21,919 nucleotides of DNA from a virus, in the IMG/VR virus record IMGVR_UViG_3300025086_000293, positions 1 through 21,919 of that record, one strand, 5' to 3'. Under the pieces are notes generated by a model that did no database searches, was not told the DNA's origin, and saw only the letters and a list, made by a program, of their open reading frames with translations. Positions 11,906-19,466 of this stretch are shown here, piece by piece (position 1 is the first letter of the stretch; every line of letters begins with the position of its first letter). The translations under genes were made by a program, and so were the position numbers.

Positions 11906-12178
11906 GGTGTTGGCACCGCCATCACCTTGGAGATGTAGCATGTACGATCCAGCGTCTGGATCTCCTTCTACATCAACCCACGTTACACGGAGGTCAGCAG
12001 ATAACTTTGTTATCTTGGTGTTAACTCTACCTGTAACGCTGGTACCCTCAACAGAGAAGAACTTCTTCTTTGTTTTGGGGCTGACGACTAACTTGATAGT
12101 GTTAGCACCTTGCTTGATTAGAAAATCTACTAGAGATTGAGAATCATCTTGTGAGAAAATTAATTTTGATTGTGACAT
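11882..12178 (-). CDS. Hypothetical protein, first gene of the leftward block (98 aa)
   Basis: A soluble protein starting MSQSKLIFSQDDSQSLVDFL, with a beta-rich middle (NTIKLVVSPKTKKKFFSVEG) and an end GGANTLDTFSRS. The start is preceded by the AT-rich string TAAAAATTTTAATT, like other starts here. The opposite-strand frame at 11898-12140 is its shadow. The base composition is more GC-rich than other genes, which may reflect the hairpin at its 3' end or high expression. Being first after the divergent region, it is a candidate for earliest expression. I do not recognise the family, and the C-terminal 8 codons are constrained by the hairpin. Confidence 0.78.
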   Translation of the reverse strand: MSQSKLIFSQDDSQSLVDFLIKQGANTIKLVVSPKTKKKFFSVEGTSVTGRVNTKITKLSADLRVTWVDVEGDPDAGSYMLHLQGDGGANTLDTFSRS

Positions 12179-12365
12179 AATTAAAATTTTTAGTTACACG
12201 CATGAGGGGTATCCCCATGTCAAACTATAGCCGGGGAGCAGAATGCTAGGACCCTATAAGCATGCAACACATACAACTTTTTTACAGGGGTGGGGATAAA
12301 ATTTTGAAATAAGGATTAGGGGGACTGAGCAAAAATGAGTATATTATTCATATAAAGAAGTAGCT
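12179..12365. promoter_or_regulatory. Divergent intergenic region between the two gene blocks
   Basis: This 187-nt region separates the minus and plus blocks and must hold the start of the leftward transcript. It contains a GC-rich hairpin in the 98-aa leader (CAT-GGGG/CCCC-ATG, 12201-12219). It also holds a near-consensus minus -7 box TATAGTTTG (about 12222-12230, one base too long), and on the plus strand TAAAATTTTG (12297-12306, one mismatch to TAnnTTTG). Three G-runs (GGGG 12287-12290, GGGG 12292-12295, GGGGG 12319-12323) are conspicuous in so AT-rich a genome. Exact promoters are not certain. Confidence 0.55.
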
Positions 12366-12686
12366 ATGGAGGAACCAGAATTCAATGAGGAAGACAGATT
12401 AACTGAAGTAGAGAGAATGGAAATAGAACGTCTTATGTTAAGTGCTGCCTATGAGAATTCTTATAGAGTACTCACTAATAAGGTGGAGTTTGAAGATCTC
12501 TTAGAAGAAAAGAGTGATTTGGGCGTTAGTGCTCTTATGGCCTATGATCCTCTTAAGGGAGTCCAGAAGGAAGAGCTTGAAAACATTATTACCTTTTATA
12601 TAGATCTTGATGAAACAGAATATTATCTCCGTTGTGCTGAACTTAAAAAGATAATGCACGAAATATATCCTGAAACTCTTAATTAA
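12366..12686 (+). CDS. Hypothetical protein, first gene of the rightward block (106 aa)
   Basis: An acidic, soluble, largely helical protein (MEEPEFNEEDRLTEVERMEI at the start, HEIYPETLN at the end). No signal peptide or membrane segment. It is separated by 98 nt from the next gene, which has its own consensus promoter, so it may be a single-gene unit, possibly expressed at a different time from the late operon. No family recognised. Confidence 0.75.
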   Translation: MEEPEFNEEDRLTEVERMEIERLMLSAAYENSYRVLTNKVEFEDLLEEKSDLGVSALMAYDPLKGVQKEELENIITFYIDLDETEYYLRCAELKKIMHEIYPETLN

Positions 12687-12752
12687 TTCGCAAGCAGTCG
12701 TAATACCTATAAGTAAAAAAATATTAAACTTTAATTAGTTAAACTTTTTTTG

Positions 12753-12760
12753 TATATTTG
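12753..12760 (+). promoter_or_regulatory. Bacteroidetes-type -7 element for the late block
   Basis: TATATTTG matches TAnnTTTG exactly, 24 nt upstream of the 104-aa gene ATG and preceded by a T-run (12745-12751). No clear -33 TTG/TTTG is found at the usual distance. It probably starts the main rightward transcript, since no other gap of similar size occurs until the window end. Confidence 0.65.
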
Positions 12761-12784
12761 ATCAAAATATAAATATCAAATATT

Positions 12785-13099
12785 ATGAGTGAAGAAACCA
12801 ACAAAGAGCCTATGTCAACAGAAGAGGCTAACAAGAAACGTAAAGAAATTACGGATTGGTATAAGAAACAAATACCTCATCTAAAAGCACAAGCGGAATA
12901 TGAACGTCTTATGACGCAAATAGAAGAATCTCGTGCTAAGAGAATGCAAGCGCAAGCGTTTTTAGCAGACGCATATATGCAAATGGAGGGAGCTAAAGAA
13001 ACCCCTGATGAAATGTCAAGCAATCAGAAGGAAGCTGCAAAAGATTTTGAAGCAGCTAAGGGTAAAAGAAAACTTAAGGTAGAAAAATCTGAATCATGA
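12785..13099 (+). CDS. Coiled-coil hypothetical protein (104 aa)
   Basis: A highly charged, almost wholly helical protein. KKRKEITDWYKKQIPHLKAQ and AEYERLMTQIEESRAKRMQA form a likely coiled coil, followed by an Ala/Gln-rich helix and a basic end (AAKGKRKLKVEKSES). The stop overlaps the endolysin start by 4 nt (ATGA). Proteins with this ITDWYKKQIP...EYERL pattern recur ahead of the packaging genes in Bacteroidetes phages as I recall, with no assigned function. A virion or scaffold-like role is possible. Confidence 0.8.
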   Translation: MSEETNKEPMSTEEANKKRKEITDWYKKQIPHLKAQAEYERLMTQIEESRAKRMQAQAFLADAYMQMEGAKETPDEMSSNQKEAAKDFEAAKGKRKLKVEKSES

Positions 13100-14034
13100 T
13101 GAACAAACTTTTAAAAAAAGGTGATAGGGGTCCAGATGTAGTTCGTCTACAAAAGATCCTTAACATAATTCCAGACGGAGCGTTTGGACCTAAGACTGAG
13201 AAGGCTGTAATGAGGTTTCAACTTGAGAAACAACTAAAGGTTGATGGCATTGTTGGCTCAAATACTTGGCATATGTTAAGCTTAAGTAAATCTAGCGGTG
13301 AAGCTATTGATGAAGACACTGATCTCAATAGTCAACATTTTACTACTAACTATGATCAACTGATTCATAGGCATTACTTATATAAAGGGGAGTATGTAAA
13401 CAAACCCGGAAAGTTAGAGTATTGTTTTTTACATCATACTGCGGGAAGAGAAAACCCATATAGAACTATTGACCATTGGAATAAAGATACCAGGGGTAGA
13501 GTTGCTACAGAGTTTGTTATAGGGGGTCAATCTCATAAAACAAGTAATGATGAGTATGATGGTGTAGTAGTACAAGCTTTTCCAGAAAGTGGATATGGGT
13601 GGCATTTAGGTAAAACTGGATCAGGTCGTATGAATAGACATTCTATTGGTATAGAAATATGTTCTGCAGGATGGCTATCTCAGGATCCCGGTACAGAAAA
13701 TTACCTTACTTATTTTAAATCTAAGGTTGCAAAAGATCAAATAATAAAGTTAGATGAGCCTTTTAGAGGAAAGCTTCATTATCATGTATATTCTGATAAA
13801 CAAATAGAAGCAGTAGAAAAATTATTAAGATACATTGCTGAAAGAGATCAGATTGATATGAGACTTGGGCTTAGACAGTGGATTAAAAAATATGGACCTA
13901 AAAAAGCATTTGAGTTTCAAGAGGATGCATATTATGGTAAAGTAAAAGGGTTGTTATCGCATACAAACGTAAGACGAGATAAATCTGACATTTATCCAGA
14001 TGAAAGAATTGTAGATATAATTTTAAATTTATAA
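13096..14034 (+). CDS. Endolysin: peptidoglycan-binding domain plus N-acetylmuramoyl-L-alanine amidase
   Basis: 312 residues in two domains. Residues 4-61 are a PG_binding_1 repeat (LLKKGDRGPDVVRLQKIL; DGAFGPKTEKAVMRFQ; VDGIVGSNTWHML). After a linker, residues 105-310 are a zinc amidase of the Amidase_2/PGRP fold. Motifs are FLHHTAG (His113), GYGWHLG (His170), SIGIEICSAG (Glu187), and SHTNVRRDKSD (His289 and Asp298 as the expected zinc ligands with His113). It cleaves between MurNAc and L-Ala of the stem peptide at lysis. There is no signal peptide, so a holin or other export route is needed; no holin is evident beside it. The binding domain at the N-terminus is the reverse of many endolysins. 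Confidence 0.93.
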   Translation: MMNKLLKKGDRGPDVVRLQKILNIIPDGAFGPKTEKAVMRFQLEKQLKVDGIVGSNTWHMLSLSKSSGEAIDEDTDLNSQHFTTNYDQLIHRHYLYKGEYVNKPGKLEYCFLHHTAGRENPYRTIDHWNKDTRGRVATEFVIGGQSHKTSNDEYDGVVVQAFPESGYGWHLGKTGSGRMNRHSIGIEICSAGWLSQDPGTENYLTYFKSKVAKDQIIKLDEPFRGKLHYHVYSDKQIEAVEKLLRYIAERDQIDMRLGLRQWIKKYGPKKAFEFQEDAYYGKVKGLLSHTNVRRDKSDIYPDERIVDIILNL

Positions 14035-14036
14035 TA

Positions 14037-14393
14037 ATGGCAGAAGTAACTAAGATATCAAAGAAAATTAGAACGAGTTTAGATAAAACTCTTAAATATC
14101 AAATATTGACATATTGTTTTTTTAATAACATTCAAGTTAGTATGGCGGATTTAGATTGTTTAAGTTTACTTGCTAGTCTTGGGGAACATGAACTTACTGA
14201 TTTTTGTAAAATAGCTGTAGATAATGATGTGTTTAAAAGTGCCCAATCTGCAAGAAATGCTGTAAATAAAGCAGCTAAAAAAGGCCTAATTACAAAGAAT
14301 GGAAAAAGTAAGAAGAGCATTTTACTATCTCAAAAAATAAAAATAGAAAACAATGGAATAGTGTTACTGGATTTTAAAATTTTAGGTCAATGA
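14037..14393 (+). CDS. Winged-helix-like conserved phage protein (118 aa)
   Basis: An N-terminal helical basic part (KKIRTSLDKTLKYQILTYCF) leads to a region like a MarR-type wHTH: DLDCLSLLASLGEHELTDFC, a second helix pair (KSAQSARNAVNKAAKKGLI) and a wing-like KNGKSKKSILLS. It lies between the endolysin and the IHF-like gene, where crAss-like genomes keep a conserved small gene. A DNA-binding or structural role is inferred. It overlaps the next gene by 4 nt. Confidence 0.75.
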   Translation: MAEVTKISKKIRTSLDKTLKYQILTYCFFNNIQVSMADLDCLSLLASLGEHELTDFCKIAVDNDVFKSAQSARNAVNKAAKKGLITKNGKSKKSILLSQKIKIENNGIVLLDFKILGQ

Positions 14394-14776
14394 ATCCAAA
14401 AAAACATAAAGAATTTAAAAAAAAAATAGCAGATGAAATAGAAGTACATGACTCCGCTGTAGATGATCTTGTATCATTTTATTATGCACGCATAAGAACC
14501 GCATTGTCTAACTTAGAAGATACTAGAGTATATGTTGAAGGGCTTGGTACATTCTCAATACGTAAAGCAAGGTTAGAAAAAGCTATAGTAAAGAATAAAA
14601 GTTATTTAGGAAATCTAGACAAACAAACTTATAAAGGATATTCTAAAAGCATAAACACCAAAAAGAAAATAACAAAGCTTGAAGAAGTACTTAAGAAAAT
14701 TGAAGATACTTATATAAAAAGAAGAGAGTTCAAAGAAACAGGCCATGAAAGCAATAAAAAAAATATTCAGGAATAG
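14390..14776 (+). CDS. IHF/HU-like DNA-binding protein
   Basis: 128 residues. The N-terminal part (KKKIADEIEVHDSAVDDLVS; YARIRTALSNLEDTRVYVEG) is the helical dimer core of HU/IHF proteins. It is followed by the signature strand LGTFSIRKARLEKAI, the counterpart of the GFGTF motif, then a basic, longer-than-usual C-terminal coiled extension (KKKITKLEEVLKKIEDTYIK). crAss-like phages carry IHF-like subunits in this position upstream of the terminase. The likely job is bending phage DNA for packaging, replication or transcription. The C-terminal part has no equivalent in cellular HU. Confidence 0.85.
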   Translation: MNPKKHKEFKKKIADEIEVHDSAVDDLVSFYYARIRTALSNLEDTRVYVEGLGTFSIRKARLEKAIVKNKSYLGNLDKQTYKGYSKSINTKKKITKLEEVLKKIEDTYIKRREFKETGHESNKKNIQE

Positions 14777-15077
14777 AAAACAAATTCTAGAAGGGATAAA
14801 AAATAAGTTATTCAAGAAAGAACACGTAGAGGCTATAGCTAAAGATAGATGGCAGATATGCATCAAATGCGGATCATTAGATGTAGTTGGTGATAAATGC
14901 GTGATGCCAGGAACTCAACCATGTTGTGGTGAATGCGGATGTAGTATGGGATTTAAACTTAGATCTCTATCTAGCTCTTGTCCAATAGACAAATGGAAGG
15001 CTGTATTAACAGAAGAAGAAGAAGATGAATTAAATAAAAATATAGAAGATGCGCAAGACAAAAAACAATCTGAATAA
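14745..15077 (+). CDS. Cysteine-rich zinc-binding hypothetical protein (110 aa)
   Basis: A basic helical start (KAIKKIFRNRKQILEGIKNK) precedes a cysteine cluster: Cys39-Cys42 (ICIKC), Cys52, Cys60-Cys61, Cys64, Cys66 (PCCGECGCSMG) and Cys79 in SSCPIDKWK. The tail is acidic. This is enough for one or two zinc sites. The pattern ending CP-x-x-KW is one I associate with small proteins of Bacteroidetes phages, without known function. It overlaps the IHF-like gene by 32 nt and the next gene by 29 nt. Confidence 0.82.
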   Translation: MKAIKKIFRNRKQILEGIKNKLFKKEHVEAIAKDRWQICIKCGSLDVVGDKCVMPGTQPCCGECGCSMGFKLRSLSSSCPIDKWKAVLTEEEEDELNKNIEDAQDKKQSE

Positions 15078-15267
15078 ACTCAGACAAACTAAAGAATATT
15101 ATGTACCTAAAGTAGAGTACAATTATGTAACAAAAGATCCAAACTTTAAGGAAAAGGTTGCAAATTTAAGAAGGTCATTTCCAAATGATAAAGAATTTGG
15201 GGCTGCTGTAGCAAGTTTATTACTAGAAAATGCTAATGTAAACTACCCTGGGGTACAAAATTTATAA
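15049..15267 (+). CDS. Hypothetical protein (72 aa)
   Basis: A small basic protein (MRKTKNNLNKLRQTKEYYVP; VANLRRSFPNDKEFGAAVAS) with a helical C-terminal half. The start overlaps the cysteine-rich gene by 29 nt and the stop precedes the nuclease gene by 2 nt. The later Met codons do not give a better start. No family recognised. Confidence 0.72.
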   Translation: MRKTKNNLNKLRQTKEYYVPKVEYNYVTKDPNFKEKVANLRRSFPNDKEFGAAVASLLLENANVNYPGVQNL

Positions 15268-15269
15268 TT

Positions 15270-16079
15270 ATGGCGTTACAATTTAAAGAAGAAGGTCATA
15301 TTTATGAAAGTATAGACCAAGATAAAATAGAATGGAAGAGTGTTACATCTTTAATTAGCATGTTTAAGGAGCCATTTGATAGTAAAGCTATAGCTAAGAA
15401 ATCTTCTAAAAATAAAAAATCTAAATGGTACGGCATGACCCAAAAAGAAATATTAGATGCTTGGGAAAATGAAAGTAAACGAGCCATAAAGCTTGGGAAC
15501 TTTTATCATAATCAAAGAGAAGCTGATTTTTTAGCATTAGAAACTATAGAAAGACATGGCGTTGAGGTTCCTATTATTAAACCAATAATTAAAGAAGATG
15601 GTGTTAAGATTGCTCCAGAACAAAAGCTTTTTGATGGCGTATATCCAGAACATTTTGTTTACTTAAAATCTGCAGGTTTATGTGGTCAAGCAGATCTAGT
15701 AGAGATTGTAAATAATGAAATTAATATTACAGATTACAAGACAAATAAAGAAATAAAAGAAAAAGGATTTACAAACTGGGAGGGTATAACCAAAAAGTTA
15801 TATAATCCAGTATCTCATTTAGATGATTGCAATCTAAACCATTATAACTTACAATTGAGTATTTATGCGTATATTATTAAAAAGCACAATCCTAAATTAA
15901 AAATTGGAAAGCTTCAAATACAGCATGTAAAGTTTAAACAAGTTGGTGAAGATAAAAATGGATATCCAATCAATGAACATGTAAACGGAGAACCTGTATT
16001 AGAAGAAATTATTATGTATGATTTACCTTATTTAAAAAATGAAGTAACATCTATTATTAACTGGCTAAAAACAAAATAA
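15270..16079 (+). CDS. RecB-type PDDEXK nuclease (crAss-like packaging block)
   Basis: 269 residues with the full motif set of the RecB/Cas4-like branch of the PDDEXK fold. It has GNFYH (His80), LCGQADLVEI (Asp142), NITDYKTNKE (Asp155, Lys157) and QLSIYAYII (Gln195-x3-Tyr199). The N-terminal part (EEGHIYESIDQDKIEWKSVT) is the beta-rich start common to phage exonuclease-like members. A PDDEXK nuclease upstream of the terminase is a usual feature of crAss-like phages, and may trim or process DNA ends during packaging or recombination. There are no frameshifts. Active-site residues appear intact. Confidence 0.9.
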   Translation: MALQFKEEGHIYESIDQDKIEWKSVTSLISMFKEPFDSKAIAKKSSKNKKSKWYGMTQKEILDAWENESKRAIKLGNFYHNQREADFLALETIERHGVEVPIIKPIIKEDGVKIAPEQKLFDGVYPEHFVYLKSAGLCGQADLVEIVNNEINITDYKTNKEIKEKGFTNWEGITKKLYNPVSHLDDCNLNHYNLQLSIYAYIIKKHNPKLKIGKLQIQHVKFKQVGEDKNGYPINEHVNGEPVLEEIIMYDLPYLKNEVTSIINWLKTK

Positions 16080-16080
16080 A

Positions 16081-16434
16081 ATGGCATTACTTCCTGCAGA
16101 TGAATTAGTACAATTCACATTTATAGAAAAGGTGACTACTACCAGTACACAAATGACTACTCCTGGTCCAAGTACAAGTCAAACGGTTGGGAATCCTCCT
16201 AATCAAACTACAATCAATATACCAGGTACACCATCATATCCTGAAACAACACAAAATACTACTGATGTTTCAGTACCTGGATTTTTATATATTCGTCAGA
16301 TAGTTTCTTTATCTGTACATATCAATGATGCGGGAAATGTTCAGCCCAGCAGAACAAATGTAGCATTGGCAGATGGTAATACAAAGATTGTAGCGGCTAA
16401 TATAGCTTCTGTATTGGATGATATAACAGATTAA
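16081..16434 (+). CDS. Hypothetical protein with Thr/Pro-rich linker (117 aa)
   Basis: A beta-rich start (LVQFTFIEKVTTTSTQMTTP) is followed by a low-complexity Thr/Pro/Ser/Asn-rich stretch (about residues 20-62) and a second beta-rich part (SVPGFLYIRQIVSLSVHIND) ending with a short helix. It sits in the packaging operon with 1-2 nt junctions. The composition suggests a surface-exposed or structural protein. No family recognised. The repeat-like threonines are coded by varied codons, so this is not a simple DNA repeat. Confidence 0.75.
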   Translation: MALLPADELVQFTFIEKVTTTSTQMTTPGPSTSQTVGNPPNQTTINIPGTPSYPETTQNTTDVSVPGFLYIRQIVSLSVHINDAGNVQPSRTNVALADGNTKIVAANIASVLDDITD

Positions 16435-16436
16435 AT

Positions 16437-16952
16437 ATGATGACTAAATTATTTGATATTCAAAATGACAAAGTAGTAGTAACAGAACACTGCTATAGTT
16501 TAAGTTTTTTAAAATCCATTATGGATGAATATCCTAAAACACACATGGCTATATATCAATACTTATTCTACATGACATGCCCAGACCCTGAAGCTAATCC
16601 ATTCTTTAATCTACCTGAACATGAAAAAGAAGATATTATTATAGAAGAAGTTGGTTTAGAAGAGTCAACAGAGGATCCGAAAATAAGATATGCTTTGGAT
16701 ATGTGCATGAAATTGTATGAAACTCCTACATTTAGAGCATATATGGGTATAAAAAAGGCTTTAGATAATATGGCTACATATATGGCAAATACTCAAATAA
16801 CAGATGGTAGAGATGGTAATATTAGCCAAATTAGAGCTGTAGCAAAAGACTTTGATGCAATACGCCAATCATTTAAAGGTGCATATAAAGACCTTAAAGA
16901 TGAACAAACAACTTCTGTAAGAGGAGGGCAGGGATTAGCTTATGATCAATAA
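16437..16952 (+). CDS. Conserved-looking packaging-block protein (171 aa), possible terminase partner
   Basis: A soluble acidic helical protein. SLSFLKSIMDEYPKTHMAIY and IRYALDMCMKLYETPTFRAY lead to a helical end (AVAKDFDAIRQSFKGAYKDL). It lies two genes before the large terminase. By position it could be the small terminase subunit, but no HTH is clear, so I leave the function open. The Met-Met start at 16437 gives two equivalent choices. Confidence 0.75.
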   Translation: MMTKLFDIQNDKVVVTEHCYSLSFLKSIMDEYPKTHMAIYQYLFYMTCPDPEANPFFNLPEHEKEDIIIEEVGLEESTEDPKIRYALDMCMKLYETPTFRAYMGIKKALDNMATYMANTQITDGRDGNISQIRAVAKDFDAIRQSFKGAYKDLKDEQTTSVRGGQGLAYDQ

Positions 16953-17070
16953 AGAAAAAGATAATTTAATTTTTTTATACTGGGATGAACCCAAATACAA
17001 AACAAAATCAAATAAAAATGACAAAACAAAGAGTAGTGCCAATAGGAAGGAAAGTTCTAATAAAAAGTAA
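16942..17070 (+). CDS. Possible small overlapping gene (42 aa)
   Basis: ATG at 16942-16944 lies inside the end of the 171-aa gene, with TAA at 17068-17070, overlapping the GroES-like gene in another frame. The product is MINKEKDNLIFLYWDEPKYK followed by a Lys/Ser/Asn-rich tail. Its beginning fills the gap between the two genes, but the tail looks like a read-through of a Lys-rich coding stretch. It is probably weak or spurious. Confidence 0.3.
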   Translation: MINKEKDNLIFLYWDEPKYKTKSNKNDKTKSSANRKESSNKK

Positions 17071-17293
17071 AACTCCTTCTCAATATTATGCGGGAACAAC
17101 AATACTAAAAACTGAAGTAACTAATGAATATATTGCAGAAGTAGTGGCCGTTGGAGATGCTGTAGATGGAATAGAAGTAGGAGATACTGTTAAATATTCA
17201 GAGCACGCAGATGGCATAGAGATGAAGCATGATGGTGATAATGTTCTATTAATGAACTATGATATGATATTTGCAAAAATCATAAATGATTAA
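16985..17293 (+). CDS. GroES-like co-chaperonin
   Basis: The domain TKQRVVPIGRKVLIKSKTPS...YYAGTTIL...YIAEVVAVGDAVDGIEVGD then TVKYSEHADGIEM...LLMNYDMIFAKI follows the GroES beta-barrel order: RPIGDRVLV-like start, mobile-loop region around residues 30-42, GDxV turn, final I-like strand. The ATG at 16985 adds 11 polar residues. The internal ATG at 17018 gives 91 aa, close to GroES length, and is the better start. Phage GroES-type proteins such as T4 gp31 replace host GroES to fold the capsid protein. The mobile loop here is short and lacks an obvious hydrophobic tripeptide, so host GroEL binding is uncertain. It overlaps the terminase start by 8 nt. Confidence 0.75.
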   Translation: MNPNTKQNQIKMTKQRVVPIGRKVLIKSKTPSQYYAGTTILKTEVTNEYIAEVVAVGDAVDGIEVGDTVKYSEHADGIEMKHDGDNVLLMNYDMIFAKIIND

Positions 17294-19466
17294 GAAAGTA
17301 CCTACATATGAGAATGGTCAATGGACTGAAACCACTTTTGCAAATGATGAAGAGTGGTTAAATTTTTTATTGCCTTTATTCAAAGAGCCGGGTAAGTATG
17401 AGTTTGATGAAACAGCTCACATATTTAATGAGCAAGCTAGAATATTTAATACCCAAGGTTTTTATTGCAACTCTCCGTTTAGATCTAAAGATTTTATTAA
17501 ATATTGGAATGATCAAAAAGATAAATGCAGAAATGGCGCAATATACCGCAATAATGGTAAAACTTGGTATCTAACTAGAGATTACTATATGTGGCTAAAC
17601 TTTCTTCCTATTTATGATAAAGAAGAAAAGGCTTATGGCTTTGCTAAAGTTAGAGATGCTCAATATCACATGGCATTATATGAAATAATAGCAGAATTAA
17701 ATAATAAACATGCTGCTATATTTAAAAAACGTCAGATAGCATCTTCTTATTTTCATATGGGTAAAATAATTAATACTTATTGGTTTGAAGAAGGATCTGT
17801 CTGCAAGATTGGTGCTAGTTTAAAAGACTACATAAATGATAAAGGTTCTTGGAAGTTTTTAGAAGAGTATAAGGATTTTCTCAATGAACATACGGCTTGG
17901 TATAGACCAAGTAACCCGGAAAAAGTTTTACTTTGGCAGCAGCAAATAGAAGTCAGAGTAGGTAACAGGAAAACAAGTAAAGGGTTAAAATCAAAGATAC
18001 AGGGTGCTTCATTTGAAAAGAATGCAACAACTGGTGTTGGTGGTCCAACAACTTACTTCTTTCACGAAGAGGCGGGGATTGCTCCAAAGATGGGGGATAC
18101 ATATGAGTACTTACGTCCTGCTATGTCTTCTGGTATGATGACTACAGGTCAATTTATTGCAGCTGGATCAGTTGGTGACTTGGATCAGTGTAATCCTCTT
18201 AAGGATATGATACTCAATCCTACAAATAATGATATATACGCAGTTGAAACAAACCTTTTAGATAAAGATGGAACGCAAGGTCTTTCGGGATTATTTATTC
18301 CAGAACAATGGTCAATGCCGCCATACATAGATGATTATGGTAATTCTAAAGTAGAAGAAGCTCTAGAAGCAATCATGATTGAAAGAGCTGAATGGAAGAT
18401 AAAACTAAACCCAGAACAATATCAATTAAGAATATCACAAAAACCTACTAATATTGCTGAAGGGTTTGCATATAGAAAAGAATCTATATTTCCACAAGGT
18501 ATTATTCAGAAGCAATTAAAAAGAATTGAAGATAAAGAATATCACTATGAGCATATAAAACTTGAAAGAACTCAAGAAGGTATAAAAGCAAGTAGAACTT
18601 CTAAGCTGCCAATATTAACTTTTCCTGTAGATAAAAAAATGCAAGATAAAACAGGATGCTTAGTGGTGTGGGAAAGACCTATTAAAAATCCAAGCTGGGG
18701 ATCTTACTATGCTTCTATTGACCCTGTATCAGAGGGTAAAACAACTACATCAGACTCATTGTGCTCTATTTATGTTTACAAAAATGCTGTAGAAATAACA
18801 AGAGAGTCTCCAGAAGGAATAGAGCATATTATTGAAAAAGATAAACTAGTTGCTGCATGGTGTGGTAGATATGATGACATAAATAAAACACATGAGCAAT
18901 TACAATTAATAATTGAATGGTATAATGCTTGGACTGTAGTGGAGAATAATATATCATTGTTTATTCAATATATGATATCAAAGAAAAAACAAAAATATCT
19001 TGTACCAAAACAACAAATTCTTTTTCTAAAAGATATAGGATCAAATAAAACAGTATACCAAGAATATGGTTGGAAGAATACAGGAACATTGTTTAAATCT
19101 CATTTGATATCATACGCTATTGAATTTTTAAGAGAAGAAATTGATGAAGAATTAGATCAGGATGGTAATACTATTAGTAGCACTTTAGGTATTGATAGAA
19201 TACCAGACCCCATGTTGTTAAAAGAAATGCTAGCATATCAACCAGGCGTTAACGTGGATAGGTTAGTATCATTTGCAGCCTTAATTGCATTTGTCAAAGT
19301 TCAACAGTCAAATAGAGGATATTTGAAGATTAAAGAAACAGACTCTTCCTTGGAAAAGTCACAAAATTTGTATAAATTAAAGTATAGTCCGTTTAAAAAT
19401 ATAGGACGTAAGAAGTCAGCCTTATCAAAGAAAGGAAAAAGAAGCGGATTTAAAAATTTTAGATAA
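17286..19466 (+). CDS. terL: Terminase large subunit
   Basis: 726 residues. The ATPase part has a degenerate Walker A-like segment (FKKRQIASSYFHMGKI, about 145-160) and a Walker B with catalytic glutamate TTYFFHEEAG (about 254-263). Then comes a C-terminal RNase H-like nuclease with the metal ligands in SIDPVSE (Asp about 479), VVENN (Glu about 553) and DRLVSFA (Asp about 658), followed by a very basic tail (IGRKKSALSKKGKRSGFKNF). The protein packages DNA into the prohead through the portal and cuts concatemers. The length and the sequence around FHEEAG are typical of crAss-like terminases. It overlaps the portal start by 1 nt (TAATG). Confidence 0.93.
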   Translation: MIKKVPTYENGQWTETTFANDEEWLNFLLPLFKEPGKYEFDETAHIFNEQARIFNTQGFYCNSPFRSKDFIKYWNDQKDKCRNGAIYRNNGKTWYLTRDYYMWLNFLPIYDKEEKAYGFAKVRDAQYHMALYEIIAELNNKHAAIFKKRQIASSYFHMGKIINTYWFEEGSVCKIGASLKDYINDKGSWKFLEEYKDFLNEHTAWYRPSNPEKVLLWQQQIEVRVGNRKTSKGLKSKIQGASFEKNATTGVGGPTTYFFHEEAGIAPKMGDTYEYLRPAMSSGMMTTGQFIAAGSVGDLDQCNPLKDMILNPTNNDIYAVETNLLDKDGTQGLSGLFIPEQWSMPPYIDDYGNSKVEEALEAIMIERAEWKIKLNPEQYQLRISQKPTNIAEGFAYRKESIFPQGIIQKQLKRIEDKEYHYEHIKLERTQEGIKASRTSKLPILTFPVDKKMQDKTGCLVVWERPIKNPSWGSYYASIDPVSEGKTTTSDSLCSIYVYKNAVEITRESPEGIEHIIEKDKLVAAWCGRYDDINKTHEQLQLIIEWYNAWTVVENNISLFIQYMISKKKQKYLVPKQQILFLKDIGSNKTVYQEYGWKNTGTLFKSHLISYAIEFLREEIDEELDQDGNTISSTLGIDRIPDPMLLKEMLAYQPGVNVDRLVSFAALIAFVKVQQSNRGYLKIKETDSSLEKSQNLYKLKYSPFKNIGRKKSALSKKGKRSGFKNFR

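Noticed and set aside
11898-12140. 80-codon plus-strand frame
   Set aside because: It is the shadow of the 98-aa minus gene, whose protein-like sequence and start context are better.
9693-12365. CRISPR array or tandem repeats
   Set aside because: Repeats are short, irregular inverted arms; no regularly spaced direct repeats with spacers exist.
14132-15487. Minus-strand frames at 14132-14320, 14615-14866 and 15302-15487
   Set aside because: They are shadows of the wHTH-like, IHF-like and PDDEXK genes; Phe/Leu/Ser-rich complements of Lys-rich coding sequence.
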